A stretch of DNA of 64,000 nt, taken from CADEED01 sp963711635. GTDB taxonomy: Bacteria; Pseudomonadota; Gammaproteobacteria; Steroidobacterales; Steroidobacteraceae. Position numbers and translations under genes: made by a program. The stretch lies in contig CAVQEZ010000005.1 of NCBI GenBank assembly GCA_963711635.1, positions 186,001 through 250,000 of the forward strand, given 5' to 3'. Below, one piece after another: positions 1 to 8,405 of this stretch; position 1 is the stretch's first letter, and every line of letters starts with the position of its first letter. The notes beneath the pieces were generated by a model, which was not told the DNA's origin, made no database searches, and was given only the letters and a program-made list of their open reading frames with translations.

Positions 1-21
1 CCGCCGGACGGTTTGAGCGTG

Positions 22-1608
22 TCAATCCCCCGCACGGGTCAGAGTGCCGCGAGGCCGGGTTTCGGACGGCGGATTCTGCTTGCGCTTCTTCTCTTCTTCT
101 TCGGCCATCTTGCGCCGTTTCCGATCGCTGAACATGGCTTCGCGCACCTCGTCGAGGCGCGCCTGGAAGCGGCTGCGTTGTACCGAGGTGATGCCCGGCT
201 CGGCCAGCGCCATCTCGAGCTGCGCAACCGACAGCGGCAGGTTGCCGGTCGAGATGTGGTACTCGCTCATGTAATAGGCCGCGTCCGCCGTGTCGCCGGC
301 GCTGCTGGCCGCGAGGGCCGTGAAGCGGATCTGTTCGGGCGTCGGCGCCACGTTGTTGAAGAGGTCCAGCAGCACGGCATGCGCGGTCTTGGCCTGGCCG
401 GCCTTGAGCAGCGCATCCGCGTAGCGCATGGTGAGTGGAATGTTGCGCGGTGACAGCGCCAGCGCGCGCCGGAAGGTGTCGAGCGCCTCGTCGGTGGCGC
501 CGGCGCCCATCAGCGCCTGGCCGAGCGTGGATTGCAGCATCGGCACCTGCGGATACTCGCGCGCCAGGCTCGTCAGCGTGTCCAGTGAGGCGCGCGAGTT
601 GCCGGCCTGGTAGTTAGCCAGCGCCTCGCCGTATTCCTCGCCCACGGTCTGCGCCTGGTGATCGCGGCGTTCCTCGTAGTAGCGCCGGACATTGTCCTCC
701 GCGGGCGTCGACAGCACGCGCAGCCGTTCGCGCGTCAGCGAGTAGCTGACGCTCTCCGGAGTCTGGTGCAGGTCCCTGAATTGCGAGGCGCGCGAGCGCG
801 ATTCGGCGATACGGTTGGTGGTGACCGGATGCGACTGCAGGATTTCCGGCAGCGCGTTGCGGCCGGTGCCCTGCAGCCCGGTGCGTCGGCCCATGGTCTC
901 GAAGAAGTCCGGCATGCCATACGGGTCGAAGCCGGCGGCGGCCAGGAACCCCATGCCGACGCGGTCCGCTTCGTTCTCGTTGGCGCGTGTGAAGTTGATC
1001 TGCTGCTGCATGGCCGCGCCCTGCGCCATGGCGACGCCACCCAGCGCGGCGTCGCTCGAGCCGGTGGCCGCGCCCACCAGAATCGCGGCGAGAATGGCGG
1101 CCATGGTCGCGATGCTGGCCCGGCCCTGCGAACGCACCCGGCGCGCGATGTGCCGTTGCGTGACGTGGGCGATTTCGTGGGCGAGCACGCCGGCGAGCTG
1201 CGATTCGTTGCGCGTGGAAAGCACCAGCCCGTAGTTCACGCCGATGAAGCCACCCGGCAGCGCGAAGGCATTGATGGTGCCGTCGCGCACGAAGAAGAAC
1301 TGGAAGCGCTGCGCGGAATCTCCGGTGGCCTGGGCCACGATGCGCGAGCCCAGCGCCTGCAGGTACTCGGTGGCCTCCGGGTCCTCGAGGATCTGGCCCT
1401 CGTCGCGCAGCTGGCGCATGACCTGCAGGCCGATACGGTATTCGTCGTCGAGCGACAGCGTCGAGGAGGCCGGGCTGCCGATGTCCGGCAGATCATTGGC
1501 ATTCTGGCTTGCGGCCTGGGACAGCGCCGCCGGTGGCAGAGCCAGCAGCACGGCCAGGGCCACCACCAGCAGATTTCTCAGGCCCCCTTGTTTGACGGAG
1601 ATCAGCAT
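22..1608 (-). CDS. bepA: M48 family zinc metalloprotease with TPR domain (BepA/YfgC-like)
   Basis: A 528-residue periplasmic protease. A hydrophobic signal peptide covers about residues 10-32. The zinc motif HEIAH lies at about 144-148, with the third-ligand region ENEADRVG about 70 residues later. The C-terminal half has TPR-like helices (repeated ALxxY/ALxLSPRN patterns) and a very basic tail. E. coli BepA has this architecture; it acts on stalled outer-membrane proteins such as LptD, working with the BAM complex. The length is slightly above the usual 490 or so. It is the last gene of a minus-strand run gcvR-bcp-phoH-bepA, 58 bases after phoH. The family call is firm; the exact orthology to BepA rather than another M48-TPR paralogue is inference. 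Confidence 0.88.
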   Translation of the reverse strand: MLISVKQGGLRNLLVVALAVLLALPPAALSQAASQNANDLPDIGSPASSTLSLDDEYRIGLQVMRQLRDEGQILEDPEATEYLQALGSRIVAQATGDSAQRFQFFFVRDGTINAFALPGGFIGVNYGLVLSTRNESQLAGVLAHEIAHVTQRHIARRVRSQGRASIATMAAILAAILVGAATGSSDAALGGVAMAQGAAMQQQINFTRANENEADRVGMGFLAAAGFDPYGMPDFFETMGRRTGLQGTGRNALPEILQSHPVTTNRIAESRSRASQFRDLHQTPESVSYSLTRERLRVLSTPAEDNVRRYYEERRDHQAQTVGEEYGEALANYQAGNSRASLDTLTSLAREYPQVPMLQSTLGQALMGAGATDEALDTFRRALALSPRNIPLTMRYADALLKAGQAKTAHAVLLDLFNNVAPTPEQIRFTALAASSAGDTADAAYYMSEYHISTGNLPLSVAQLEMALAEPGITSVQRSRFQARLDEVREAMFSDRKRRKMAEEEEKKRKQNPPSETRPRGTLTRAGD

Positions 1609-1666
1609 CGCGAATTGGACCGGCCGGGTCAGGGCGAGTTTCGGGTGGCTTCCAGGTTGCGGGCGT

Positions 1667-3139
1667 TCAGAGTGTTTCCGAGGCGAAATCGGCCAGCCGC
1701 GAGCGTTCTCCGCGCACCAGCGTGATGTGGCCGGAATGGTCCCAGCCGCGAAAGCGGTTTACCACGTAGGTCAAACCCGAGGTGGTTTCGGTGAGGTAAG
1801 GGGTGTCGATCTGCGCAATATTGCCCAGGCAGACGAGTTTGGTTCCCGGGCCGGCGCGCGTCACCAGCGCCTTCATCTGTTTGGGCGTCAGGTTCTGCGC
1901 TTCGTCGAGGATCACGAAGCGGTTGAGGAAGGTCCGGCCGCGCATGAAGTTCAGCGAACGGATCTTGATGCGATTGCGCAGCAGGTCGTTGGTGGCGCCG
2001 CGTCCCCAGCTGCCTCCTTCCGAGCTCTGGGTCAGCACCTCGAGATTGTCCATGAGCGCGCCCATCCACGGCTCCATCTTTTCTTCCTCGGTGCCGGGCA
2101 GGAAACCGATGTCCTCGCCGAGAGGAATCGTCACGCGCGTCATGATGATCTCCGCGAAACGATTCGACTCCAGCGTCTGCATGAGGCCCGCCGCCAGCGT
2201 CAGCAATGTCTTGCCGGTGCCGGCGGGCCCGAGGATGGTGACGAAATCGATCTCCGGATCGAGCAGCAGGTTGAGCGCGAAATTCTGCTCGCGGTTGCGC
2301 GCGTTCACGCCCCAGACACTGTGCCGCTCGCTGCGGTAGTCGCGCGCCAGCTCCAGTGTGGCCTTGCCGGACTCGATGCGCCGCACGATGGCCTCGATGC
2401 CTTCGGCGGCCTGCTCGTGCACGAACTGGTTGAGGTGCAGCTCGCCCACCACCGGTCCCGAAATCTCGTAGTAGGTGCGCTCGGCTTCCTTCCACGAGCG
2501 CATGTCCTTGCCATGCGCTTCCCAGAAATTCGCGGGCAGCGCGGCGAGGCCGGTGTACAGGACGTCGGCGTCCTCGATGGTCTTGTCGCTGTAGTAGTCC
2601 TCGGCGTGCACGCCGACGACCGCCGCCTTGATGCGCAGGTTGATGTCCTTGGACACCAGCGTGACGCGCGCTTCGTGGTGCAGCGCCTGCAGGGCCAGCG
2701 TCTGGGAAAGGATGGCATTGTCGGCGCCGTGGCCCGGTAGATAGTCGGGCAGGGCCGAGGAGAGCTGGCGCGTCTGGAAGAACAGCCGGCCGGAGACCAG
2801 CGCCTGCTCGGGTCCCGGGCGGTTGCCGTTGCTGTCGATGCCGATTCCCTGCGGGCTGGGCAGCGGCAGGCCGACGTCGATGCGCTCCTTGGTGGCGTCG
2901 CGCATCAGGTCGTCGAGGAAGCGGCTGACCTGGCGCACGTTGCGCGAGGCTTCCGACAGGCCCTTCTTGTTGGCGTCGAGCTCCTCGAGCACCACCATGG
3001 GTAGATAGACGTCGTGTTCCTGGAAGCGGAAGATCGAGGTCGGATCGTGCATCAGCACGTTGGTGTCGAGCACGAACAGCCGGCGCTGCGTGGCGGGCTT
3101 GCCGGGCTTGGCTCCCGGCGTGCGCTTGGCGGCCGTCAC
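1667..3139 (-). CDS. PhoH family ATPase with N-terminal PIN domain (PhoH2 type)
   Basis: Protein of 490 residues. The first part is a PIN nuclease domain (LFVLDTNVLMHDP near the start, then acidic residues around VVLEELDANK). The C-terminal part is a PhoH P-loop domain with Walker A GPAGTGKTLL and Walker B-like VILDEAQN. PhoH2 proteins of this layout are reported to be RNA helicase/RNases; the substrate here is unknown. I chose the GTG start at 3139 because it overlaps the TGA stop of bcp as GTGA. A longer in-frame start at 3199 would overlap bcp by 64 bases. Both domains look intact. Translational coupling to bcp is inferred from the overlap. Confidence 0.9.
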   Translation of the reverse strand: MTAAKRTPGAKPGKPATQRRLFVLDTNVLMHDPTSIFRFQEHDVYLPMVVLEELDANKKGLSEASRNVRQVSRFLDDLMRDATKERIDVGLPLPSPQGIGIDSNGNRPGPEQALVSGRLFFQTRQLSSALPDYLPGHGADNAILSQTLALQALHHEARVTLVSKDINLRIKAAVVGVHAEDYYSDKTIEDADVLYTGLAALPANFWEAHGKDMRSWKEAERTYYEISGPVVGELHLNQFVHEQAAEGIEAIVRRIESGKATLELARDYRSERHSVWGVNARNREQNFALNLLLDPEIDFVTILGPAGTGKTLLTLAAGLMQTLESNRFAEIIMTRVTIPLGEDIGFLPGTEEEKMEPWMGALMDNLEVLTQSSEGGSWGRGATNDLLRNRIKIRSLNFMRGRTFLNRFVILDEAQNLTPKQMKALVTRAGPGTKLVCLGNIAQIDTPYLTETTSGLTYVVNRFRGWDHSGHITLVRGERSRLADFASETL

Positions 3140-3600
3140 AGTGACTTCGCCGCCTCGAGAACTTCGGCCGCGTGACCCTTGACGCGCAGCTTGCGCCATT
3201 CGCGCGCCAGCCTGCCATCGGCACCGAAGAGGAACGTGCTGCGCTCGATGCCCATGAACTTCCTTCCGTACAGGGATTTTTCCTTGATCACGTCGAACAG
3301 GCGGCAGACTTTTTCATCTTCGTCCGACAGCAGCTCGAACGGAAAATCCTCTTTCGCGCGGAATTTCGCGTGGCGCTCGCAGCTGTCTTTCGAGATGCCG
3401 AGCACCGTGGTCTTCGCGCGCCGGAAAGCCGGGTGCAGGTCGCGAAAGTCGCGCCCCTCGAGCGTGCAGCCTTCGGTCATGTCCTTGGGATAGAAATAGA
3501 GCACGAGTTTCGTTCCAGCAACATCGGACGTTTTCCAGAGCGTGCCGTCGGAGCGCGGCAGCGAGAAGGCGGGAAGCTTCTTGCCGACCTCAATACTCAA
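3136..3600 (-). CDS. bcp: Thioredoxin-dependent peroxiredoxin Bcp/PrxQ
   Basis: A 154-residue thiol peroxidase that reduces hydrogen and organic peroxides using thioredoxin. The active-site context FYPKDMTEGCT carries one Cys of the Bcp signature. The usual resolving Cys five residues later is replaced (GCTLEGRDF), so this would be a 1-Cys type Bcp. The preferred start is TTG at 3600, because it overlaps the gcvR TGA stop as TTGA and gives the family's normal length; an upstream ATG would lie deep inside gcvR. It sits between gcvR and phoH, with stop/start overlaps on both sides. The gcvR-bcp pairing is common in gammaproteobacteria. Confidence 0.92.
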   Translation of the reverse strand: MSIEVGKKLPAFSLPRSDGTLWKTSDVAGTKLVLYFYPKDMTEGCTLEGRDFRDLHPAFRRAKTTVLGISKDSCERHAKFRAKEDFPFELLSDEDEKVCRLFDVIKEKSLYGRKFMGIERSTFLFGADGRLAREWRKLRVKGHAAEVLEAAKSL

Positions 3601-4127
3601 GACTTGACTGGCTCCAGGATCGCGTCGAGGTTTTGCGCGTCGCAATAGTCCATGAACTCCTCGCGCAGGTGCGCCAGCTGCAGACGCTTGGGCACGTTGA
3701 TGATCATCTGCACCGCAAACATCTGCGCGCCGGTGTGCGCGGCAGGATAGGTGCGGGTGGAAACTTCGGCGATGTCGATTCCGCGGCTGGCGCAGAACCC
3801 GGAAAGGCCCGCAACAATACCCGACTGGTCGAGGCAGACCACGTCGATGGAATATGGCAACAGTTCGGCGCGCGGCGCACGCGGTTCGGTGCGCTTCATG
3901 TGCAGGGACAGCCCGGTCGATTCTCCCAGTCGCTGCAGTTCGCTCTCGAGTTTGGCCAGCGAATGCCAGTTGCCGCTCACCAGCACCAGGATCGCGAACT
4001 CGTTGCCCAGGCTGGCCATCCGGCTCTCGCTGATGGACCCGCCGCAGTCCGAGATGACTCGGGTCAGGTCATGGACCATCCCGGTGCGATCGCTGCCAAT
4101 GGCGGATACGGCGAGGTGTTGCTTCAT
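3597..4127 (-). CDS. gcvR: Glycine cleavage system regulator GcvR (tandem ACT domains)
   Basis: A 176-residue protein with two ACT-type domains: one from about residue 5 (LAVSAIGSDRTGMVHDLTRV) and a second from about 95 (DVVCLDQSGIVAGLSGF). In E. coli GcvR binds GcvA and represses the gcv operon when glycine is low. Start ATG at 4127 gives the canonical N-terminus; longer in-frame extensions run into the divergent dapA promoter region and have no similarity to the family. It is the first gene of the minus-strand operon and is divergent from dapA, as in many gammaproteobacteria. No GcvA gene is in the window. Confidence 0.9.
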   Translation of the reverse strand: MKQHLAVSAIGSDRTGMVHDLTRVISDCGGSISESRMASLGNEFAILVLVSGNWHSLAKLESELQRLGESTGLSLHMKRTEPRAPRAELLPYSIDVVCLDQSGIVAGLSGFCASRGIDIAEVSTRTYPAAHTGAQMFAVQMIINVPKRLQLAHLREEFMDYCDAQNLDAILEPVKS

Positions 4128-4229
4128 CTGGCGCGAGTGTACAGCAGCCCCCTTATTGACGGACCTCGTCTTGCGGACCCGAGGCGCGGGCCCGTACCAT
4201 TCGCGACCAATTTTCAACCTCGGAAACTC

Positions 4230-5141
4230 ATGTACGCCGGCAGCCTGGTGGCGCTCGTGACCCCGATGCAGCCCGGTGGCGGCATCGACTACGACGCCTG
4301 GTCGCGCCTTCTCGAATTCCATCTGGCCAACGGCACTTCCGGAGTGGTGGTAGCTGGGTCGACCGGCGAATCGGCGTCGGTGCGCGACGCCGAGCTCGGC
4401 GAGATGCTCAAGCGGGCGCGCCGCGTCATCGGCAAGCGCATGGCGCTCATTGCAAACACCGGCACCAGTGACACCGCGAGCAGCAGCGAACGGGCGCGCG
4501 AATTTTCCGGCGCCGACTACGGCGTCGATGCACTGCTGGTCGCCGCGCCCGCATATGTTCGGCCCACGCAGGAAGGATTGTTCCGGCACTTCGCGGCGGT
4601 GGCGCAAAGTTCGCGCGTTCCCGTGCTGCTCTACAACGTGCCGGGCCGCACCGCCGTCGACGTGCTGCCGGCCACCGTGGCGCGCCTGTCCCGGGTGCCG
4701 AATATCGTCGGCATCAAGGAGGCGGTGGGTGAGGCGGCGCGCGTGCGCGAGCTGGCCGGCACTTGTGCCGCCGATTTCCGCATCCTGAGCGGCGACGATC
4801 TGACGGCGCGCGAGACCATCGGCGTCGGTGCCGCGGGCGTGATTTCCGTGACGGCAAACGTGGCGCCGCGCGCCATGGCCGACATGGTGGCGGCCGCAAT
4901 GCGCGGCGACCGCGCCGGTGCCACGCAGATCGATCAGAGATTGGTCGCGCTGCATCGAAATCTGTTCGTGGAGTCCAATCCCATACCGGTGAAGTGGGCG
5001 CTGGCCCGCATGGGTCTGATGGGAGGCGCCTTGCGCCTGCCGCTGACCGAACTTTCCGCCGAATTTCATGCCATCGTTGGCGAGTCGCTGTTCGCCGCGG
5101 GCCTCTCTATCGAAGAGAAGGCCTTCGAAGAACGGCGGTGA
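4230..5141 (+). CDS. dapA: 4-hydroxy-tetrahydrodipicolinate synthase
   Basis: 303 residues, a TIM-barrel class I aldolase that condenses pyruvate with aspartate semialdehyde in lysine and diaminopimelate synthesis. Visible signatures are the substrate-binding GSTGES near residue 45, the catalytic-tyrosine region LLYNVPGRTA near 133 and the Schiff-base lysine in NIVGIKEA near 163. The length is close to the usual 292. It is divergent from gcvR, and the downstream lipoprotein follows in the position where bamC (nlpB) sits in E. coli. dapB, the next enzyme of the pathway, lies 42 kb away in this window. Confidence 0.95.
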   Translation: MYAGSLVALVTPMQPGGGIDYDAWSRLLEFHLANGTSGVVVAGSTGESASVRDAELGEMLKRARRVIGKRMALIANTGTSDTASSSERAREFSGADYGVDALLVAAPAYVRPTQEGLFRHFAAVAQSSRVPVLLYNVPGRTAVDVLPATVARLSRVPNIVGIKEAVGEAARVRELAGTCAADFRILSGDDLTARETIGVGAAGVISVTANVAPRAMADMVAAAMRGDRAGATQIDQRLVALHRNLFVESNPIPVKWALARMGLMGGALRLPLTELSAEFHAIVGESLFAAGLSIEEKAFEERR

Positions 5142-5172
5142 ACTCTTGAATCCACAAAAGGTCGCACCGTCT

Positions 5173-5490
5173 ATGCGAATTGCCGGAATGATCCTGCTCA
5201 GTCTCGTTGCCGCTGCCGGCCTGTCCGGTTGCTTCAGGAGCAAGATGACCAGCTGCAGCCAGACGAACGAGGACTACGCGGGGGCGCGCGAAATGCCGCC
5301 GCTGCAGGCGCCACCCGGCCTCGAGACGCCCAATACGCGCAATTCGCTCAAGGTGCCGCCGCTCAACACGCCGGAGCGCATCCGCGGCAAGGACGAACCC
5401 TGCCTGGACATTCCGCCGCCCTTTGCCAGCCCCAAAGCCAGCCCGAAAGGGGCGACCCCGAGCGCCCCGGAAGCCCCAAAGCCGCAGTGA
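5173..5490 (+). CDS. Short lipoprotein resembling the N-terminal region of BamC
   Basis: A 105-residue predicted lipoprotein. The signal peptide ends in the lipobox LSGC with the lipidated Cys at residue 19. The mature part is proline-rich and apparently unstructured, with a segment DYAGAREMPPLQAPPGL. It follows dapA by 31 bases, the place of bamC (nlpB) in gammaproteobacteria. The BamC N-terminal region is also an extended, proline-containing strand that lies along BamD. Both helix-grip domains of BamC are missing here. The start ATG at 5173 is preceded by AAAGG; an upstream TTG at 5146 is possible. The BamC relationship is inference from position and composition, not a database match. Confidence 0.6.
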   Translation: MRIAGMILLSLVAAAGLSGCFRSKMTSCSQTNEDYAGAREMPPLQAPPGLETPNTRNSLKVPPLNTPERIRGKDEPCLDIPPPFASPKASPKGATPSAPEAPKPQ

Positions 5491-5495
5491 CAAAT

Positions 5496-5504
5496 TGCTA
5501 TGAT
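5496..5504 (+). promoter_or_regulatory. Extended -10 promoter element before tRNA-Ser
   Basis: TGCTATGAT fits the extended -10 pattern TGnTATAAT and lies 46 bases upstream of the tRNA-Ser 5' end, just after the lipoprotein stop. I see no good -35 box, as is usual with extended -10 promoters. It could drive the tRNA and the SRP RNA. Confidence 0.35.
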
Positions 5505-5550
5505 GCGCACCGCGTGAAGTCCGCGGTTGCTCAATAGACATCGGGATTCC

Positions 5551-5640
5551 GGACAGGTGGCCGAGCGGTCGAAGGCGCTTGCTTGGAAAGCAAGTAACAT
5601 CTAACGGTGTTCGTGGGTTCGAATCCCACCCTGTCCGCCA
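5551..5640 (+). tRNA. tRNA-Ser (GGA)
   Basis: A 90-nt class II tRNA with encoded CCA. The acceptor stem GGACAGG pairs with CCTGTCC. The anticodon stem CTTGC/GCAAG encloses the loop TTGGAAA, giving anticodon GGA. The long variable arm expected of serine tRNAs is present (around TAACATCTAACGGTGTT), and the T-arm has GGTTCGAATCC. Confidence 0.97.
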
Positions 5641-5652
5641 ATTCTTTACCAT

Positions 5653-5764
5653 GGCAGTCCGTATCGGCTCCTTCGCGACGACTAGTTGCAAACCCCGTCA
5701 GGCCCGGAAGGGAGCAGCGGTAGCTTCGATGTCGGGCGCCGAAGTCCGGCTGGTGCGGGCTGCC
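5653..5764 (+). ncRNA. ffs: Signal recognition particle RNA (4.5S RNA)
   Basis: A single long hairpin RNA of about 112 nt, close to the 114 nt of E. coli 4.5S RNA. The ends pair (GGCAGTCCG with CGGGCTGCC). The apical domain IV motif CAGGCCCGGAAGGGAGCAG holds the GGAA tetraloop and the internal loop that binds Ffh. It lies between tRNA-Ser and dnaX and may share the tRNA promoter. The outer ends are set by the terminal pairing and could be off by a few bases. Confidence 0.93.
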
Positions 5765-5793
5765 TCCAAAGGATTCCCCAGGAAATTCACGAT

Positions 5794-7359
5794 ATGAGCT
5801 ATCTCGCGCTGGCCCGAAAATGGCGGCCGCGTTCTTTCGCCGAACTCGTCGGCCAGGAGCATGTGCGCGTGGCGCTGGGCAATGCGTTGACACAGGGTCG
5901 CGTGCATCACGCCTTCCTGTTCACCGGCACGCGCGGCGTGGGCAAGACGACCATCGCGCGCATCCTCGCCAAGTGCCTCAACTGCGAGACCGGCGTCACC
6001 GCGACGCCCTGCGGCAAGTGCGCCACCTGCAAGGAGATCGACGAGGGACGCTTCGTCGACCTCATCGAAGTCGACGCCGCGTCGCGCACCAAGGTCGACG
6101 ACACGCGCGAGCTGCTCGAGAACGTGCAGTACGCGCCCACGCGCGGCCGCTACAAGGTCTACCTCGTCGACGAAGTGCACATGCTCTCCACGCACTCGTT
6201 CAACGCCTTGCTGAAGACTCTCGAGGAACCGCCGCCGCACGTGAAGTTCCTGCTGGCGACCACCGATCCGCAGAAACTGCCGGTGACGGTGCTGTCGCGG
6301 TGCCTGCAGTTCAATCTCAAGCGCCTGCCGGTGGCGCTGATCAGCGAGCACCTCGAAAAGGTGCTCGCGGCCGAGAAGATCCCGGCCGATGCCGCCGGCG
6401 TGCGCCTGGTGGCCCAATCTGCCGATGGCAGCATGCGCGATGCGCTGTCACTGCTCGATCAGCTGATCGCCTTCGGCGGAGGCAAGGTCGAAGAAGCCGG
6501 CGCCCGCAGCATGCTCGGCACCATCGATCGCGATCACGTGGTGCGCATCGCGCGCGCGCTGGCGGGCGGCGACGCCCGGAAGCTGATCGAGACCGCGCGT
6601 TCGCTCGAGGAGTTTTCGCCGGACTACGGCCAGGTTCTCGACGATCTCGCGGCGCTGCTGACCCGAGTGGCGCTGCGGCAGCTGGTGCCTAACTACGAAG
6701 GCGACGATCTGTTCGATCCGGCCCTGGCCGCCGAGCTGGCGAGTGTCATCGGCGCCGAGGACGTGCAGCTTTACTACCAGACGGCCATCCTCGGCCGTCG
6801 CGACCTGCCGCTGGCGCCCGATCCGCGCACCGGCTTCGAGATGACGCTGGTACGCATGCTGGCATTTCGTCCGGCAGGCACCGCCGGGGCATCGGCGGGC
6901 AACGCCACGGCCGCGCGCGCCGGTGCCGTGCCTTCGCCCGGCGGCGGTTCCATCGTGCGGCCGGCATCGGCCGGACCCATCGATCCGGTGCAATGGGCGC
7001 GGGTGGTTGGCGATCTCGATGTGGCCGGCGCCGCACGGCAGCTGGCGAGCAACTGTGCGCTGCTCGAGCATCGCGGCAACACGCTGCGGCTGGCGATCGA
7101 TCCGAAAGTGGCGCGCACTCCGCCGCAGGTGGACCGGCTCGTGCAGGCGCTGGGCCGCTATCTCGGCGCGGCGGTGAAACTCGAGTTCGTCGACGGTGCG
7201 CCGCCCGTGGAGACTCCGAATCAGCACGACGAACGCCGGTCGGCCGAGGCGCTCGACGCCGCCAGGCGTTCGCTCGAGGAAGACCCCGCGGTGCGTGAAA
7301 TGAAATCGCGATTCGGTGCGACGCTGCATCCCGAGTCGGTGAGGTCCACGGAACAATGA
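5794..7359 (+). CDS. dnaX: DNA polymerase III subunit gamma/tau
   Basis: 521 residues, the clamp-loader ATPase of the replicative polymerase. The AAA+ domain has Walker A GTRGVGKTT at about 45, a four-Cys zinc module (CLNCETG then CGKCATC), Walker B VYLVDEVHML and sensor 1 LLATTDPQKLP. The C-terminal third is a Gly/Ala/Pro-rich linker and a short domain V-like tail, so it is shorter than E. coli tau (643). The ATG at 5794 has AGGAAA upstream. I did not see a clear A-rich slippery site, so production of a frameshifted gamma form is not supported. It heads an operon with ybaB and recR. Confidence 0.95.
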   Translation: MSYLALARKWRPRSFAELVGQEHVRVALGNALTQGRVHHAFLFTGTRGVGKTTIARILAKCLNCETGVTATPCGKCATCKEIDEGRFVDLIEVDAASRTKVDDTRELLENVQYAPTRGRYKVYLVDEVHMLSTHSFNALLKTLEEPPPHVKFLLATTDPQKLPVTVLSRCLQFNLKRLPVALISEHLEKVLAAEKIPADAAGVRLVAQSADGSMRDALSLLDQLIAFGGGKVEEAGARSMLGTIDRDHVVRIARALAGGDARKLIETARSLEEFSPDYGQVLDDLAALLTRVALRQLVPNYEGDDLFDPALAAELASVIGAEDVQLYYQTAILGRRDLPLAPDPRTGFEMTLVRMLAFRPAGTAGASAGNATAARAGAVPSPGGGSIVRPASAGPIDPVQWARVVGDLDVAGAARQLASNCALLEHRGNTLRLAIDPKVARTPPQVDRLVQALGRYLGAAVKLEFVDGAPPVETPNQHDERRSAEALDAARRSLEEDPAVREMKSRFGATLHPESVRSTEQ

Positions 7360-7369
7360 GGAGACGGTG

Positions 7370-7690
7370 ATGCGTGGTGGTGGAAACATGATGAAGCAGG
7401 CGATGGCGCTGCAGGCCAACATGAAGAAGGCCCAGGACGAAATCGCCGCCATGGAAGTCGTCGGTGAATCGGGCGGCGGCATGGTCAAGGTCACGATGAA
7501 CGGCAAGCACGAGGTCAAGCGCGTGCAGATCGAGCCGCAGGTGATCTCCGAGGATCGCGAGATGCTCGAGGACCTGATCGCGGCGGCGTTCAACGACGGC
7601 TTGAACAAGGCCGAGGCCGCGTCGCAGGCGCGCATGTCGAGCGTGATGTCGGGCATCAACCTGCCGCCCGGCTTCAAGATGCCTTTCTGA
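7370..7690 (+). CDS. ybaB: YbaB/EbfC family nucleoid-associated protein
   Basis: 106 residues, a small DNA-binding protein between dnaX and recR as in most bacteria. It has the family pattern: an N-terminal helix rich in Met, Gln and Lys, then a beta-sheet region VKVTMNGKHEVKRVQIEP, then LIAAAFNDGLNKAE. AGGAG ends 6 bases before the ATG at 7370. A GTG immediately upstream (7367) would add one residue but would be too close to the Shine-Dalgarno sequence. Confidence 0.94.
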   Translation: MRGGGNMMKQAMALQANMKKAQDEIAAMEVVGESGGGMVKVTMNGKHEVKRVQIEPQVISEDREMLEDLIAAAFNDGLNKAEAASQARMSSVMSGINLPPGFKMPF

Positions 7691-7698
7691 TTAGTTAG

Positions 7699-8298
7699 AT
7701 GCAGCACGCCGCACCGCTGGCCCGGCTCATCGACGCACTGCGCGCGCTGCCCGGCGTGGGCCCGAAGACCGCTCAGCGCATGGCCTTCCACCTGCTGCAG
7801 GGCGGCCGTGACGGTGCGCGCACGCTGGCCCAGGCGTTGAGCGACGGCTTGTCCAGCATCCGTCGCTGCAAGCGCTGCCGCATGCTCACCGACACCGACC
7901 TGTGTTCGATCTGCTCGGCGCCGTCGCGCGATGCCGCGTTGTTGTGCGTGGTGGAGTCGCCGGCCGATGTGGTCGCGGTGGAGCAATCCGGAAGCTTTCG
8001 CGGCCGGTACTTCGTGCTGCATGGCCACCTGTCACCGCTCGACGGTATCGGTCCCGAACAGATCGGCGCGCGGGAGTTCGAAGCACTGCTGGATTCGGGC
8101 GAAGTGCGCGAGGTCATCCTGGCGACCAACCCAACGGTCGAAGGCGAGGCTACGGCGCATTTCCTCGGCGAACGTGCGTCCGAGAGAAAAATTCAAGCGA
8201 GCCGCATCGCGCACGGAATCCCGATCGGCGGCGAGCTCGAATACGTGGATGGCGGAACGCTTGCCCACGCCCTGGCGGGTCGAGTTCGTCAGGGCTGA
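7699..8298 (+). CDS. recR: Recombination mediator protein RecR
   Basis: 199 residues. RecR works with RecF and RecO to load RecA at single-strand gaps. Visible parts are the helix-hairpin-helix near residue 16 (ALPGVGPKTAQRMA), the four-Cys zinc finger CKRCRMLTDTDLCSIC near 57-72, and a Toprim domain starting at LLCVVESPADVVA. The length matches E. coli RecR (201). It starts 8 bases after the ybaB stop and is the last gene of the dnaX operon. Confidence 0.95.
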   Translation: MQHAAPLARLIDALRALPGVGPKTAQRMAFHLLQGGRDGARTLAQALSDGLSSIRRCKRCRMLTDTDLCSICSAPSRDAALLCVVESPADVVAVEQSGSFRGRYFVLHGHLSPLDGIGPEQIGAREFEALLDSGEVREVILATNPTVEGEATAHFLGERASERKIQASRIAHGIPIGGELEYVDGGTLAHALAGRVRQG

Positions 8299-8310
8299 CG
8301 CCCACGTCGG

Positions 8311-8334
8311 AAAACGCCGTCGAGGCGACGGCGT
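8311..8334 (-). terminator. Intrinsic terminator downstream of rsgA
   Basis: A perfect 9-bp stem (8314-8322 with 8326-8334, 3-nt loop). Read on the minus strand it is followed by a short T run (8313-8311). It lies between the convergent recR and rsgA genes, 72 bases past the rsgA stop. On the plus strand no T run follows, so it is oriented for rsgA, though the stem may stall both. Confidence 0.5.
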
Positions 8335-8405
8335 CCGTGAGTTGCCAGAGGAGTTACTTAACCACCAGGGTCGCCCTGCCTTGATATCGCTGCTCGAGAC
8401 GATCG

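Noticed and set aside
658..1725. Long plus-strand open frame opposite the M48 protease
   Set aside because: It is antisense to a clear gene, is His/Arg/Ala-rich and has no family features. Many such frames exist here because of the high G+C content.
7359..7369. Programmed frameshift in dnaX giving a gamma form
   Set aside because: No A-rich slippery heptamer with a following stem could be found in the gene.
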